Counted from the stretch's first letter, positions 1 through 10,506 are shown. The stretch: 64,000 nt of DNA from Ogataea parapolymorpha DL-1 (GCF_000187245.1 NC_027862.1:186001-250000), one strand, 5' to 3'. Numbers and translations are program-made. The notes: a model not told the origin generated them from the sequence alone.

Positions 1-399
1 AGCTCCAAAGTAAACCATTTGGCACAGAATTTGCCGTCTGCGCTAGTCGCTTCTGCAAAGAAAAAGCTTGCATTGCCCGGCTTCGAGCCAACAGACGAGG
101 TGCTGCAGGTAAGCAAAAAGCAGCTCGCAATTGAGCTAATCAGCTCCTACGTGGACGCAAAGTACCTGAACGACCTGAAAAAGCTGTATTCGACGGAGAT
201 CCTGGACTCCTACATGGTAGAATACAAGCGAAAAGAACAATCGACCGCGCTGGCAGAGGAAAACATTAATACACTCAACGGGATGAACGCGGCAAACCCC
301 AAGAAACGCAAAGTTGAGAAAAAAGTAGTGCGCAAAGAGGTGAAAAAAGTCGCTGTCGGCAAAGGAGCACTCGACGGCTTCTTCAAGAAAAAGGTGTAG
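1..399 (+). CDS. RNH202: RNase H2 subunit B, C-terminal fragment (Rnh202-like)
   Basis: The frame is open from the first base to the stop at 397-399, so only the last 132 residues of a longer protein are present. The fragment has a helical stretch (AIELISSYVDAKYLNDLKKL) resembling the C-terminal region of eukaryotic RNase H2 subunit B. A Lys-rich linker follows, including a PKKRKVEKK run that looks like a nuclear localisation signal. The last residues, GALDGFFKKK, form a PCNA-interacting (PIP) box. In the family, subunit B is a non-catalytic partner of the trimeric RNase H2 that removes ribonucleotides from DNA and tethers it to PCNA. Pol32 of DNA polymerase delta also ends in a PIP box and is the main alternative; the upstream helix favours RNase H2B. 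It is convergent with the stomatin-like gene, 27 bp away. Confidence 0.68.
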   Translation, partial: SSKVNHLAQNLPSALVASAKKKLALPGFEPTDEVLQVSKKQLAIELISSYVDAKYLNDLKKLYSTEILDSYMVEYKRKEQSTALAEENINTLNGMNAANPKKRKVEKKVVRKEVKKVAVGKGALDGFFKKKV

Positions 400-426
400 C
401 AGCTGTTTGTTACTACCGTATGTACA

Positions 427-1494
427 TTAATTGTTCTTTGAATTATTTGTCTCCTTCTGTTGTGCTGGTGGCTGTGGCTCGGTCAACACTTTTTGGGCCA
501 ATTCAGTGTCGTTTAATTGGTTGTAGATGTTCATACCGCTGGCAATCAGTTTAGGCAGGTTGTCTAGACTGGCAGGCAAAATAACCGTATTTGTCTCCTT
601 AGCCAGCTTGCCGAACGCTTCGACGTATTTTTCAGCAATGTTGAGCGACACGGCCTCCTTTCCATGTGGGCTGTTTGCAATGGCGTCAGCAACCAGTCTG
701 ATCGACTCAGCGGTGGCCTTTGCCTTGAGCAACATGGCATCGGACTCACCCTTGGCCCAGTTAATCTTCTTGCTTTTTTCGGCTTCGGACTTCAGGATCT
801 CTGTCTGTTTGTGAGCCTCACTGATATTGATTTCACTAAGCTTCAGACCCTCGGATTCCAAGATGTTGGCACGCTTCTGTCTTTCCTTCTCCACCACCTG
901 GTTCATCGAGTTGATCACATTGACAGGAGGCCGAATGTCTCTGATCTCGTATCTCAACACCTCGATACCCCAGTCCTTGGCGGCCTCGTTAATGGAGGTG
1001 GTGATGTTGACGTTCAGCATGGTTCTTTCGCGCAGAACAAGGTCGAGCGCCATCTGGCCGATCTCCGAACGCATTGTGGTCTGGGCCAGCTGGATAATTG
1101 CGTAATGTGCATCCTCGACTCCGTAGGACGCCTTGTAAGCATCCACCACCTTGTAGTACAAAACTCCATCCATTTCCAGTGTCACATTGTCAGCAGTGAT
1201 AGCGTTTTGAGAGGGCACCTCAATGGCAACCTCTTTCAGCGACTGCACATACTGGATTTTGTCAATGAACGGTAGTAAGATTGCAAGACCTGGTTTTAGT
1301 ATTCTGTTGAACTTTCCCATTCTCTCGACAATCCAGGCCGTTTGTTGAGGAACGAACCGAATGATAGTGTTGGAGGGAAGGGTCGAGCGGTTGAAAAAGT
1401 TCAAATTCCCCGTTGAGTACCGGCTTACCGAGACCAGCGACCTAAACAGCCTGGCGCTTTTAATTGGGCTGATTTGTTTCAATGGCGAAATCAT
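427..1494 (-). CDS. Mitochondrial stomatin-like protein 2 (SLP2/STOML2 family)
   Basis: A 355-residue SPFH/stomatin-family protein. I start it at the ATG at 1494; five further upstream codons are open but reach only a TTG. The N-terminus is rich in Arg/Ser and lacks acidic residues (KSARLFRSLVSVSRYS), typical of a mitochondrial presequence. The stomatin core begins near residue 40 with FVPQQTAWIVERMGKF and continues through the LRYEIRDIRPP block, followed by a long helical region (VVEKERQKRANILESEG). SLP2 proteins organise cardiolipin-rich inner-membrane domains and stabilise respiratory complexes. The family is present in many fungi and animals but not in S. cerevisiae, which fits a complex I-containing yeast. 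It diverges from RRP45 over a 68-bp gap. Confidence 0.85.
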   Translation of the reverse strand: MISPLKQISPIKSARLFRSLVSVSRYSTGNLNFFNRSTLPSNTIIRFVPQQTAWIVERMGKFNRILKPGLAILLPFIDKIQYVQSLKEVAIEVPSQNAITADNVTLEMDGVLYYKVVDAYKASYGVEDAHYAIIQLAQTTMRSEIGQMALDLVLRERTMLNVNITTSINEAAKDWGIEVLRYEIRDIRPPVNVINSMNQVVEKERQKRANILESEGLKLSEINISEAHKQTEILKSEAEKSKKINWAKGESDAMLLKAKATAESIRLVADAIANSPHGKEAVSLNIAEKYVEAFGKLAKETNTVILPASLDNLPKLIASGMNIYNQLNDTELAQKVLTEPQPPAQQKETNNSKNN

Positions 1495-1562
1495 GTTGGA
1501 CGGCAACAAGTAAAAGAATTAATGGAAAAAAAAATGTTTTAAGAGAATAATTTTAAAATAAT

Positions 1563-2498
1563 ATGGTCAGGGACTACGACATCTCCAATAATGAAAAACA
1601 GTTCGTGCTGGCAGCCTTGGAACAGAATATCCGACTGGATGGCCGCAAGCTGCTCCAGATGAGAGATGTCCAGATCTCTGTCTCCCGCGACGAGTACGGA
1701 TATGCTGAGGTGAGCCTGGGGAAGACCAAAGTTGCCTGTCGGGTCACGGCAGAAATCACCAAACCGTACGAGGACCGTCCGTTTGATGGGATTTTTCAGA
1801 TCAGCACAGACATTTCGCCCATTTGCTCGCCGTTCTTTGAGAGCGGGCTCACCACAGGAAGCAAACAATCGAACGACGAGATATTAATTTCCAGACTTAT
1901 TGAGAAGGCCGTGCGACGTTCCGGAGCGCTTGATCTTGAAAGTCTCTGTATAATCGCTGGGTCCAAGTGTTGGGCTGTCCGCGCCGACTTGCAATTTCTG
2001 AATTACGACGGGAATTTCATTGATATCTCGTCTATAGCTGTCATGGTAGCATTGCTTCATTTCCGTAAACCTGACATGGAGATCGATGGAAACAACGTTA
2101 TTCTATTTGACGAGGACCAGAGAAATCCAGTTCCGCTTTCGATACTGCACATTCCGCTGTGTTTCACCTTCCAGTTCTACAATCCAAACGACGATGAGGA
2201 GAATATAAAAGGAAATCTGAACAACGAGTTGATCTTGTTGGATGCAAACCTGATAGAAGAACGACTCAGCTTGGGCTCGATGACTCTCACTATCAACAAG
2301 AACAAGGAACTTTGTCAGATGGTGAAATGCGGAGGTCTCAACATCGATGCCAGCATGATTATGAATTGCTGTCAGCATGCCAGTAATTTGGTGGACGATC
2401 TTACAAGAAAAATCAACGACGTGATAAAAAAAGATAACGAACTTCGCAAGAACCCTGTTGAGAAAGAGCTACAGGTGGTCAACCAAAGAGAAACTTAA
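1563..2498 (+). CDS. RRP45: Exosome subunit Rrp45 (RNase PH-like)
   Basis: A 311-residue protein with the RNase PH fold. The N-terminus (NEKQFVLAALEQNIRLDGR followed by YGYAEVSLGKTKV) is characteristic of Rrp45/EXOSC9. Further family blocks include the acidic cluster near residue 180 and the C-terminal GGLNIDASMIMNCCQHA segment. Rrp45 is one of six RNase PH-like subunits of the catalytically inert nine-subunit exosome ring, which threads RNA to Rrp44 and Rrp6 in nucleus and cytoplasm. The first ATG is used. The gene converges on ERG11 with only 17 bp between the stop codons, so the two 3' UTRs must overlap or be very short. Confidence 0.92.
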   Translation: MVRDYDISNNEKQFVLAALEQNIRLDGRKLLQMRDVQISVSRDEYGYAEVSLGKTKVACRVTAEITKPYEDRPFDGIFQISTDISPICSPFFESGLTTGSKQSNDEILISRLIEKAVRRSGALDLESLCIIAGSKCWAVRADLQFLNYDGNFIDISSIAVMVALLHFRKPDMEIDGNNVILFDEDQRNPVPLSILHIPLCFTFQFYNPNDDEENIKGNLNNELILLDANLIEERLSLGSMTLTINKNKELCQMVKCGGLNIDASMIMNCCQHASNLVDDLTRKINDVIKKDNELRKNPVEKELQVVNQRET

Positions 2499-2515
2499 AT
2501 AATGTGCAAATCTAC

Positions 2516-4090
<1,575 letters not shown>

Positions 4091-4156
4091 TCACCAAATT
4101 TATATCTCTTTTTTTCGTGATTTGTATAAAATGGTGTGTTTTTTTAAACGAAAAAT

Positions 4157-4176
4157 ACGATCGTCGCGCCGATCGT
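4157..4176. repeat. Inverted repeat in the ERG11 upstream region
   Basis: Perfect 7-bp inverted arms ACGATCG and CGATCGT are separated by the 6-bp spacer TCGCGC. The repeat is centred about 95 bp upstream of the ERG11 start codon. A site for a dimeric regulator is possible. The arms do not match the Upc2 sterol element (TCGTATA) exactly, so the factor is unknown. Confidence 0.5.
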
Positions 4177-4334
4177 CTGCTATCCTGACCAATAGTTTTG
4201 AACGTGGTGTCATCAAACGCACCTCGTTCGATATCATAAGCCCAGATGGCGCGCTCCCACCCGCCCTTGCAGCATTTCTACAAAGCCTCGCTTGCGCAAT
4301 CTTCTTGGCTGACCGTTTATTCGTCTATATACAG

Positions 4335-4787
4335 TTATTGTTTAAGCACTGGGATCTCGTCTTCGGGGCACTTCACAGCCTGCGTGAGTTCCACCAGCTC
4401 TTTCATAATATCATCAGAGTGTTTATGCTTGCAGTCGATCTTCTTTTCGCGACCATCCGCGTACACCACCTTCAAAACACTAGGACACTTCAGTTGCTCT
4501 TCTTTTGTTGGGCAGTTGACTCTGGTGACCTCGATGTTTACATCCGGGTTGTGGAAACAAATCGTCCGAAGATTCCACTTCCAGAACTGCTTCGCTCCCA
4601 TGTGACCGTAGGCGTTGTGACTTTTAAAGATCAGATGTAATTTTGACACCTGGGGAAACTTGTATGCGGAATCCTTGTAGTTTGCAATCAGATTCAAGTT
4701 CTCCCTTTGTCTCGTAAGACGCGACGTAGGGAGATCCTTCAAAAATAAAGCCCGCGAGGCCTTGGGAAGCTGGCTAGCTCTCGTCAT
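4335..4787 (-). CDS. MRP49: Mitochondrial ribosomal protein of the L51/S25/CI-B8 fold (Mrp49/mL61-like)
   Basis: A 150-residue basic protein with the thioredoxin-like L51/S25/CI-B8 domain. The key block is FKSHNAYGHMGAKQFWKWNL followed by ICFHNPDVNIEVTRV, where the HMGAKQFW and NP elements resemble yeast Mrp49 (mL61 of the large mitoribosomal subunit). The N-terminus (MTRASQLPKASRALFLK) is basic and could serve as a targeting signal. Alternatives with the same fold are mL43 and the complex I subunit NDUFA2; the GHMGA block argues for Mrp49. It is followed 95 bp upstream by another mitoribosomal gene, MRPL38, in the same direction. Confidence 0.68.
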   Translation of the reverse strand: MTRASQLPKASRALFLKDLPTSRLTRQRENLNLIANYKDSAYKFPQVSKLHLIFKSHNAYGHMGAKQFWKWNLRTICFHNPDVNIEVTRVNCPTKEEQLKCPSVLKVVYADGREKKIDCKHKHSDDIMKELVELTQAVKCPEDEIPVLKQ

Positions 4788-4882
4788 GAAGAAGAATATA
4801 CTAAAAGTTTTTTCTCTCGAAATTCTACATCCTTACACAGAACACTGATTGTCGATATATACAGTACTAGACGTTGCGCTCC

Positions 4883-5281
4883 TTACACCACTTTTGGAGC
4901 CAAGGACACAAGTTTGTTGAAGTTCTTACGTCTAAGCTCTCTAGCAACCACTCCGTTCACTCTCGTTCCGATTGGCTCGTCCTTTTGGTTGATCAGGACA
5001 CATGCGTTGTCGTCGAATCTTATCACACTTCCGTCAGGTCTGAGGGTTGGCGACTTCGTGCGCACAATCACCGCGCGACAGATGTCACCTCTCTTCACTC
5101 TGTTGCTGGCACTTGCGCCTGTGAGATGCTGGTTGAGAGACTTTGCGTTCTGGACAACGACAACGACCTTGTCGCCGATGTTGGCGTGGTTGGTTGGCTT
5201 CTTGCCAAGAACCTTGATGCACTCGACAAGCTCTGCGCCAGAGTTGTCCACAACCCGCAGCATAGTTTTGAGGAAGATCAT
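4883..5281 (-). CDS. MRPL38: Mitochondrial ribosomal protein uL14m
   Basis: The 132-residue product matches the uL14 family along its length: MIFLKTMLRVVDNSGAEL at the start, then a GDKVVVVVQNAK block, an RVKRGDICRAVIVRTK block and a conserved C-terminal NKLVSLAPKVV. I choose the ATG at 5281 because the yeast homologue begins with the same MIFLK sequence; nine further codons upstream are open with an in-frame Met at 5308. The protein sits at the subunit interface of the mitochondrial large subunit. The gene diverges from RFA3, sharing a 156-bp promoter region. Confidence 0.93.
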   Translation of the reverse strand: MIFLKTMLRVVDNSGAELVECIKVLGKKPTNHANIGDKVVVVVQNAKSLNQHLTGASASNRVKRGDICRAVIVRTKSPTLRPDGSVIRFDDNACVLINQKDEPIGTRVNGVVARELRRKNFNKLVSLAPKVV

Positions 5282-5386
5282 GATGAGAAGATGTATTTGG
5301 TCCAACACTTTTTCGATATTTTTTCAGACCGCCATCTTTGCACCACACCGACGTCTAGTTCAAATTACGTAAATGCAGTTTCTCAG

Positions 5387-5392
5387 ACGCGT
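5387..5392. promoter_or_regulatory. MCB-like element (ACGCGT) upstream of RFA3
   Basis: An exact ACGCGT MluI cell-cycle box lies 45 bp upstream of the RFA3 start codon. In other yeasts this element is bound by MBF and drives G1/S expression of replication genes, including RPA subunits. The same hexamer occurs at a comparable distance upstream of PDS5. Confidence 0.5.
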
Positions 5393-5437
5393 AACCTGCT
5401 AACGGCAAAATATCATTCAATAATTCGCACCTTAATT

Positions 5438-5773
5438 ATGGAGTCAATCAGAGTGGACGCCAGCATCATCTCGCAATTCACGAAAAAGACCGTTCGTGTA
5501 ATCGGCAAACTCATCGACAAGTCCACGGGCGCAGGTACTGCGATCGTCCAATGCAACGGCTCTATCCAGCTCAAATTCCAAAACCAGCAGGCCCTGCTCG
5601 AGTCGCTCACGCTGAACAACTGGTACGAGTGTATCGGAATAGTGGACACAGACAACAGCGTGAAGGTAATCCAGATCATTGATTTTGGCGACCAAATAAG
5701 CGAGCCTGCCGTGACGAAGCTAGTGGAAATGAGCCACAAGGTGCCGGAGCTATTCTACACTAGTCTGAGCTAG
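5438..5773 (+). CDS. RFA3: Replication protein A subunit 3 (RPA14)
   Basis: A 111-residue single OB-fold protein. The opening RVDASIISQFTKKTVRVIGK matches the Rfa3/RPA14 family, in which the first strand is preceded by a short helix. The remainder (strands around IQLKFQNQQ and WYECIGIVDTDNSVKVIQII, then a C-terminal helix) has the expected small-subunit layout. I use the ATG at 5438; a much longer open frame upstream is only chance extension through the neighbouring gene. RPA is the heterotrimeric ssDNA-binding complex of replication, repair and recombination, and the small subunit mediates trimer assembly. An MCB element lies upstream. Confidence 0.8.
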   Translation: MESIRVDASIISQFTKKTVRVIGKLIDKSTGAGTAIVQCNGSIQLKFQNQQALLESLTLNNWYECIGIVDTDNSVKVIQIIDFGDQISEPAVTKLVEMSHKVPELFYTSLS

Positions 5774-5815
5774 CTGGGTTTATACTTGGTTAATATCGCT
5801 ACATGTATTTGTGTC

Positions 5816-6619
5816 TTAATCGTCCCATCTCCGTTTCTTCATCTTTCTGTAGGAACTGTCCAACGTCGCGCTCTGTAACCGTTTGCTTGGGGCGTACCAG
5901 CCGACCTCGCTCGGGAATGGCGCAGGCGTGGCGTAGTTCGTGAGAGAACTCATAGTGTACGACCAGCCGGCGGTGATAGTCGAGTGAACAACAGGAGTTC
6001 CTGAGATGGTGGAGTAGTACGTCACAGAGGAGGCAGGGAACCTTCTGGACCACGTGGTGGCCGTCACTGTGCTTCCAGGCTGAGTCTGCATTGGAGCGTA
6101 TCTCGTTTTCCCCGTCTGTTTCGTATATGGTATGGTGAACCAGGCAGAGTTGATGGACTGCTGCACACTAATCTGCTGAGCGTCAGGAGGATCGCCAGTA
6201 CCCGAAGTCTTCAAAGTACCAGTCATACCTTCCAGCTTGAATCTGTCCGTGTAGTGAATCGTGTAGGACTCCGAGCCGTAGTCTGCATAAATTTGAACGT
6301 AGTAGTATCCGTCTGCACCAACGCTAGCTGCCACGGACGCCTGGTACGTATCGTCGTCGAGGTCGCTTAATGTGATGGATGATGCCAGGCTAGCTCTTTG
6401 CTCGATATCGTTGTTCGGACCGGTCATGAGCAGCAGAGTGAATGAAAGAGCGTCCTTGATGCTAGGCGATTCGCCGTCGTCTTTGAAGGTAACGTTAAAC
6501 TTCACGGTGGAGCCGTCAACCGTGAAAGTGTCGCCCGAGCTTGGCGACACAGGCTTCACGTCTGCGAACACACCCGTCCACAAAAAGACCAGCGAATAAA
6601 ACCAATATATCGTCCGCAT
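5816..6619 (-). CDS. KRE9: Cell-wall beta-1,6-glucan assembly protein, Kre9/Knh1 family
   Basis: A 267-residue secreted protein. The ATG at 6619 is chosen because it begins a clear signal peptide (about residues 1-19, cleavage after VFA). The mature protein starts DVKPVSPSSGDTFTVDG, the beginning of the Kre9/Knh1 N-terminal domain, and is Ser/Thr-rich, suggesting heavy O-mannosylation. The C-terminal Kre9/Knh1 domain includes AWFTIPYTKQTGKTRYAPMQ and ends in a basic cluster (KMKKRR). In S. cerevisiae these proteins are needed for beta-1,6-glucan assembly. I cannot tell Kre9 from its paralogue Knh1 from this copy alone. Confidence 0.85.
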   Translation of the reverse strand: MRTIYWFYSLVFLWTGVFADVKPVSPSSGDTFTVDGSTVKFNVTFKDDGESPSIKDALSFTLLLMTGPNNDIEQRASLASSITLSDLDDDTYQASVAASVGADGYYYVQIYADYGSESYTIHYTDRFKLEGMTGTLKTSGTGDPPDAQQISVQQSINSAWFTIPYTKQTGKTRYAPMQTQPGSTVTATTWSRRFPASSVTYYSTISGTPVVHSTITAGWSYTMSSLTNYATPAPFPSEVGWYAPSKRLQSATLDSSYRKMKKRRWDD

Positions 6620-6739
6620 GGTGAACCGTTTTTTTCTATTTATAACAGAAACTAGTGAACCTTTTTTCACATTCCAGGTGCTTTGACTTTTCTGCAATAT
6701 TATTACACACACCTGTACACCACCTAGGCTCCGCCTTGA

Positions 6740-8203
6740 TTATTCTGCTTCGTGGAGCTGGGCGATGAAGTCGCCGACCTGGTCGCCCTTGCGCATCAGC
6801 GCCTCGCCTATGAGGAATCCAAACACGCCGTGCTTCTTGTAGCTCGACACATCCTGCGGCGACGAAATCCCGCTCAGCGCCAAAAGGAGAGTTTTTGGTC
6901 CGTTATTTGGAAGCAGCTCGTTCAATTTCACCGTAGTGGACAGATCCACGCTGAAGTCGTGCAGGTTCCTGTTGTTCACTCCAATGACCTTGGCTCCCAC
7001 CGCAACGGCGACTTTCATTTCCTCCACGTTGTTGACCTCCACCAGAGGCTCCATTCCGAGGCTTCTGGAGTACGCGATCAGCTCTTTGAGCAGCTCGAGC
7101 TCCAGCATCTTGACAATCAGTAGAACCGTGTCTGCTCCAGCCAGACGGGCCTCTAGAATTTGGTACTTGTTGAAGATAAACTCCTTCCGCAAAATACACG
7201 GTCTATTGGCCACAGAGTCAATGGCTTTTCTGGCCACCTCCAGATCCTGAATATTTCCTTTAAACCAGGTTGGCTCGGTCAACACAGAAATAGTGGCAAC
7301 TCCAGCCTTGGCGTATGTGAGGGCCTGTTTGGCGGCGTTAACAGTTTCGTCTATGACGCCTTTAGAAGGTGACGCTCTTTTGATTTCGCTGAGAATTGCA
7401 ACATTGCCGGCGCTGATGTTCTGTTCCAATCTATCGTAAAAATTGATTAGCGGCGGTGCCAGTCCCATGGACAAGTACAGTTCTAGATCAGCAAAAGTGC
7501 GCCCCGGTCTGTTCATCTCGAACTCGTAGTCTTTTCGTCTCTGCGCGTATATTTTCTCCAATATGCTCTCCTTTCTCTGAACCGCGCGGTCGGCATTTTC
7601 CTCCCAGTAACCACCGGAATGGGTTGAGGATGTTCTGGATCATCAGATGGCCCTCTTCGGTCAGAATGCTCTCTGGATGAAACTGGACGCCCTCTATGGT
7701 GTACTTCTTGTGTCTCACACCCATAATGATCCCGTTGTCTGTGCGAGCAGTAATCTCCAGACAGTCCGGAAGCGACTTGAGCGTTTCCGGCCAGCGAGTG
7801 GTATCTGGTGACAGCAACATCTTGCGGAACGTTTTTGAACATTCCCCTTGTTGTCGTGCTTAACAGTGGACGTTTTTCCATGGACAATCTCGCCCGCATA
7901 CTCGACGTCTCCGCCAAACTCCTCGAAGATACACTGCTGGCCCATACAGACGCCAAAGACAGGGATCTTGCCTTTGAAATGGCTGATCACGTCGCGAGAT
8001 ATTCCCGAGTCCGTTCTTGGATGGCCCGGACCGGGGGATATCACCACAACGTCCGGCTTGAGCTGCTCAATCTCGGGAATGGTGATCTGATCGTTCCTGA
8101 AAACCTCGACATTGGCTCCCTCCTGACACAGGTACTCATACAGGTTCCAGGTAAACGAGTCGTAGTTGTCGATCATGACAACGTTCTTGGAAGCGGCCGG
8201 CAT
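6740..8203 (-). pseudogene. TRP3: TRP3: anthranilate synthase glutaminase / indole-glycerol-phosphate synthase, interrupted by three +1 frameshifts
   Basis: The gene encodes two fused enzymes of tryptophan synthesis. The N-terminal glutamine amidotransferase starts [20 protein letters not shown], with the nucleophile loop GVCMGQQC and the HPES catalytic motif. The C-terminal indole-3-glycerol-phosphate synthase is intact from 7561 to 6740, with ILSEIKRASPSKG and VLRKEFIFNKYQILEARLAG. The reading frame is broken three times by one apparently surplus base: near 7841-7848 (after TVKHDNKG), at 7784-7786 (after YHSLAG) and at 7621-7623 (between MIQNILN and SGGYWEEN). Correct protein sequence resumes in the next frame each time, and the three shifts add to +3. 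As written, translation stops at 7715 after a truncated glutaminase. It could be a real mutation or sequencing/assembly error; all other genes here are intact. Confidence 0.9.
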
Positions 8204-8211
8204 TTTGAAGG

Positions 8212-8218
8212 TGACTAA
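8212..8218. promoter_or_regulatory. AP-1/Gcn4-like TGACTAA next to the TRP3 start codon
   Basis: TGACTAA (TTAGTCA on the TRP3 strand) ends 8 nt upstream of the TRP3 ATG. It resembles bZIP (Gcn4/Yap1) sites, but the position is inside the probable 5' leader, which is unusual for an activator site. Compare the TGACTC motifs just upstream of SER1 and HOM3. Confidence 0.35.
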
Positions 8219-8386
8219 TAGCCTAAGAAAATATTTAAAATAATTTAATTTTCATTTAATATTCATTTAATTTTCGTATACTCGCTATTTCAGCTTTTCA
8301 TCTCATCACTTCATAAACGATATAAACCAGAAAAAGAACTATTTTCAAACACGCTTCTCAAAAGCGGTATGTCCTTCCATGTCTCC

Positions 8387-10381
8387 TTAGAATCTGGCAA
8401 GTCCGGTCTCCTCGTAAGTTCCGAGTTTGAAGTTTGGAATCGTCATGTCCAGGTCGGAGCCTGAGTAGCCAAGATCTTCAGCAACAAGAGTGGCAGCCTT
8501 CTCACCGATGGTCAATGCAGTAGAGTAGGTGTTGCATCCAACGTTGTCGGGACAAACAGAAAGGTCCGCAACCTTGAGGTTCTGGACTCCGTAAACGTTC
8601 AGTCTGGCGTCCAAGACACCTCCCTTAGGAGCAATCTTGCTACCCTCTCTTGGGGCCATCGAGCAGGTACCCAGGCAGTGCCAAGTGGTCTCGGTGTGCT
8701 CCTTGATGTAGTTGACGATGGCCTCATCGTCCTCCTCGGAGTACTCGATGTCGGAGTGCAGTTGGACCTGGTTCGAGGTCACGTGGAACTCGTTCTTAGG
8801 CGAAGGCTTGCCAATAGGAACGGTCCACGAGCCGTGGTACAAGTTGGCAGTGAGGTGGTTAGGACCGGCATATGCACTGCATGTCTCGAGGTCCAGGTCT
8901 CTGGCTCTGGCTGGCGAGTCAACCTTGAACAATGGGTGGTGCGAGGTGACCTCTCCGGCAAAGCTCTCCATTCTTCTGGCAGTCTCTCTGGACTTCTTGT
9001 ATGCCCAGACCATAGGCCACAGGTCTCTTTCGTCGTTGAGGAAGCCGGTGTCGAAATCAGGAGCGTCGTATGGGTTTGCCGAGGTGACTCTGACAAATCC
9101 TCTGGAGAATGGATACTCCAGGAAGTGGAACATGGTCATGAACTTGCCGTTAGGAATCTTGGTGTGGTCTCCAAAGAAGCCGGAAATGACGGAATAGTGC
9201 ATCAGAGGCTTGTCTGGCTTGTTCTCAAAGTAGTCTGCGTAGCCGCGTCTGAAGTCCTCGTCGGCGGTAGCCAGCTCCTCTTCGGTAGGTCTGATCTTAA
9301 CTCCGGCTTCAATACCGTTGGTGGTCAATGGACCGTCCTTGTTGGAGTACCACTGGTCGAAAGCGGCCTTCTGAGCAACCGGGTCACCCCTGACAAAGTC
9401 GTCGAACGTTGGAACGTCAGGCTTGACGTAGTATGGAGTGAAGAAACAGTAGTGGTCCTGGAAGTTCTCACCCACACCTGGCAGGTCGACGATTGGCTTA
9501 ATTCCCACGGATCTCAAGTGGTGGGCTGCACCAATACCAGATCTCTGGAGCACCAGAGGCGACGAGATGGTTCCGCAAGAAATCACAATCTGCTTTCTGG
9601 CTCTGAAGGTTCTGGAGACAGGCTTCTTAGGGTTCAGAGGCTTCATTGGCACTGTTTTCACGGCCACAGCCTTGCCGTCCTCGATGATCACCTTGTCACA
9701 CTTGGTGGAGGTGATGAGGAACAGGCTCTGCTTGTTTCTCATGGTTGGGTGGATGTAGGCGTGCGCAGAGTCGGATCTTCTACCCAGGTCCCTGTTAATC
9801 CACTTCAGCCAGTGCTCTGCACCATGCGATGTCTTGAAGTCCTCCAGGTCGTCCACGACAGGAATTCCTTGCGACTCCGCTGCTCTCAGGAAGTCTTGAC
9901 ACGTAGGATACGTGTAGTTTCCGAAGGAAACCTTAATTGGGCCGTCAAAGCCGTGCAGATCTCTGTTGTTGCAAGGACGTTGGTAAGTTTCGATTTTTTT
10001 GATCAGAGGCAGCAACTCGTCGGTGCTCCATCCCTCGGACTCCCAGTCGTCGTAGTCGGAAGCAGAGGCTCTGGTGTACATCAGGAAGTTGATGGACGAG
10101 CCACCTCCGAGGATGTTGGCGCAAGGAACGATTGCTCTTCTGCCGTTCAGAGCCTTCGATGGTCTGGACGAGTAGAAAGTGGCTGTCTTGGAGTCGAGTC
10201 TCATGTTTCTAGGATACACTCCGGGAAGGTAGACCCAAGGGTTGTTGATGTTGTTCTCACCACCCTCGATCAGGGCAACTGTGAGGTTTTGGTCGTCGAG
10301 GTTTGCGAGTCTGCCGGCAACGCAGCAGCCGGTGGAACCTCCACCAACAACAATGATATCGAATTCGTCAGGAATGGCCAT
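8387..10381 (-). CDS. MOX: Methanol (alcohol) oxidase, peroxisomal
   Basis: A 664-residue GMC-family flavoenzyme, the exact length of H. polymorpha methanol oxidase. The FAD-binding motif FDIIVVGGGSTGCC lies at about residues 7-20. GMC signature one is ILGGGSSINFLMYTRAS and signature two GTISSPLVLQRSGIG. The catalytic pair is His568 (in TTWHCLGTCSM) and Asn617 (in DNVGCNTYSTALT). The C-terminal tripeptide ARF is the type-1 peroxisomal targeting signal known for this enzyme. It oxidises methanol to formaldehyde and H2O2 as an octamer in the peroxisome, the first step of methylotrophy. I start at the ATG at 10381; a 13-codon upstream extension would cover the core promoter. Strong codon bias leaves a 573-codon antisense open frame, which I regard as non-coding. 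Confidence 0.98.
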   Translation of the reverse strand: MAIPDEFDIIVVGGGSTGCCVAGRLANLDDQNLTVALIEGGENNINNPWVYLPGVYPRNMRLDSKTATFYSSRPSKALNGRRAIVPCANILGGGSSINFLMYTRASASDYDDWESEGWSTDELLPLIKKIETYQRPCNNRDLHGFDGPIKVSFGNYTYPTCQDFLRAAESQGIPVVDDLEDFKTSHGAEHWLKWINRDLGRRSDSAHAYIHPTMRNKQSLFLITSTKCDKVIIEDGKAVAVKTVPMKPLNPKKPVSRTFRARKQIVISCGTISSPLVLQRSGIGAAHHLRSVGIKPIVDLPGVGENFQDHYCFFTPYYVKPDVPTFDDFVRGDPVAQKAAFDQWYSNKDGPLTTNGIEAGVKIRPTEEELATADEDFRRGYADYFENKPDKPLMHYSVISGFFGDHTKIPNGKFMTMFHFLEYPFSRGFVRVTSANPYDAPDFDTGFLNDERDLWPMVWAYKKSRETARRMESFAGEVTSHHPLFKVDSPARARDLDLETCSAYAGPNHLTANLYHGSWTVPIGKPSPKNEFHVTSNQVQLHSDIEYSEEDDEAIVNYIKEHTETTWHCLGTCSMAPREGSKIAPKGGVLDARLNVYGVQNLKVADLSVCPDNVGCNTYSTALTIGEKAATLVAEDLGYSGSDLDMTIPNFKLGTYEETGLARF

Positions 10382-10429
10382 TTTGTTTTTGTACTTTAGA
10401 TTGATGTCACCACCGTGCACTGGCGGCAG

Positions 10430-10437
10430 TATTTATA
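10430..10437 (-). promoter_or_regulatory. MOX TATA box (TATAAATA)
   Basis: TATAAATA on the minus strand, about 50 bp upstream of the MOX start codon. It is the only good TATA in this part of the promoter. Confidence 0.7.
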
Positions 10438-10506
10438 GATTGCGCGTGTGGGGACGACTGGGTGCACTTAGCGACAGTGCTGACCCCATCTGTGATCAAG
10501 TAGGGC

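Noticed and set aside
4874..5437. Long upstream extension of the RFA3 frame
   Set aside because: It is opposite MRPL38, a conserved ribosomal gene, and has no homology. The RPA14 start is at 5438.
8678..10399. A 573-codon open frame on the plus strand, antisense to MOX
   Set aside because: It is an artefact of the strong codon bias of MOX. The translation has no recognisable domain, and the sense strand encodes a complete, well-known enzyme.
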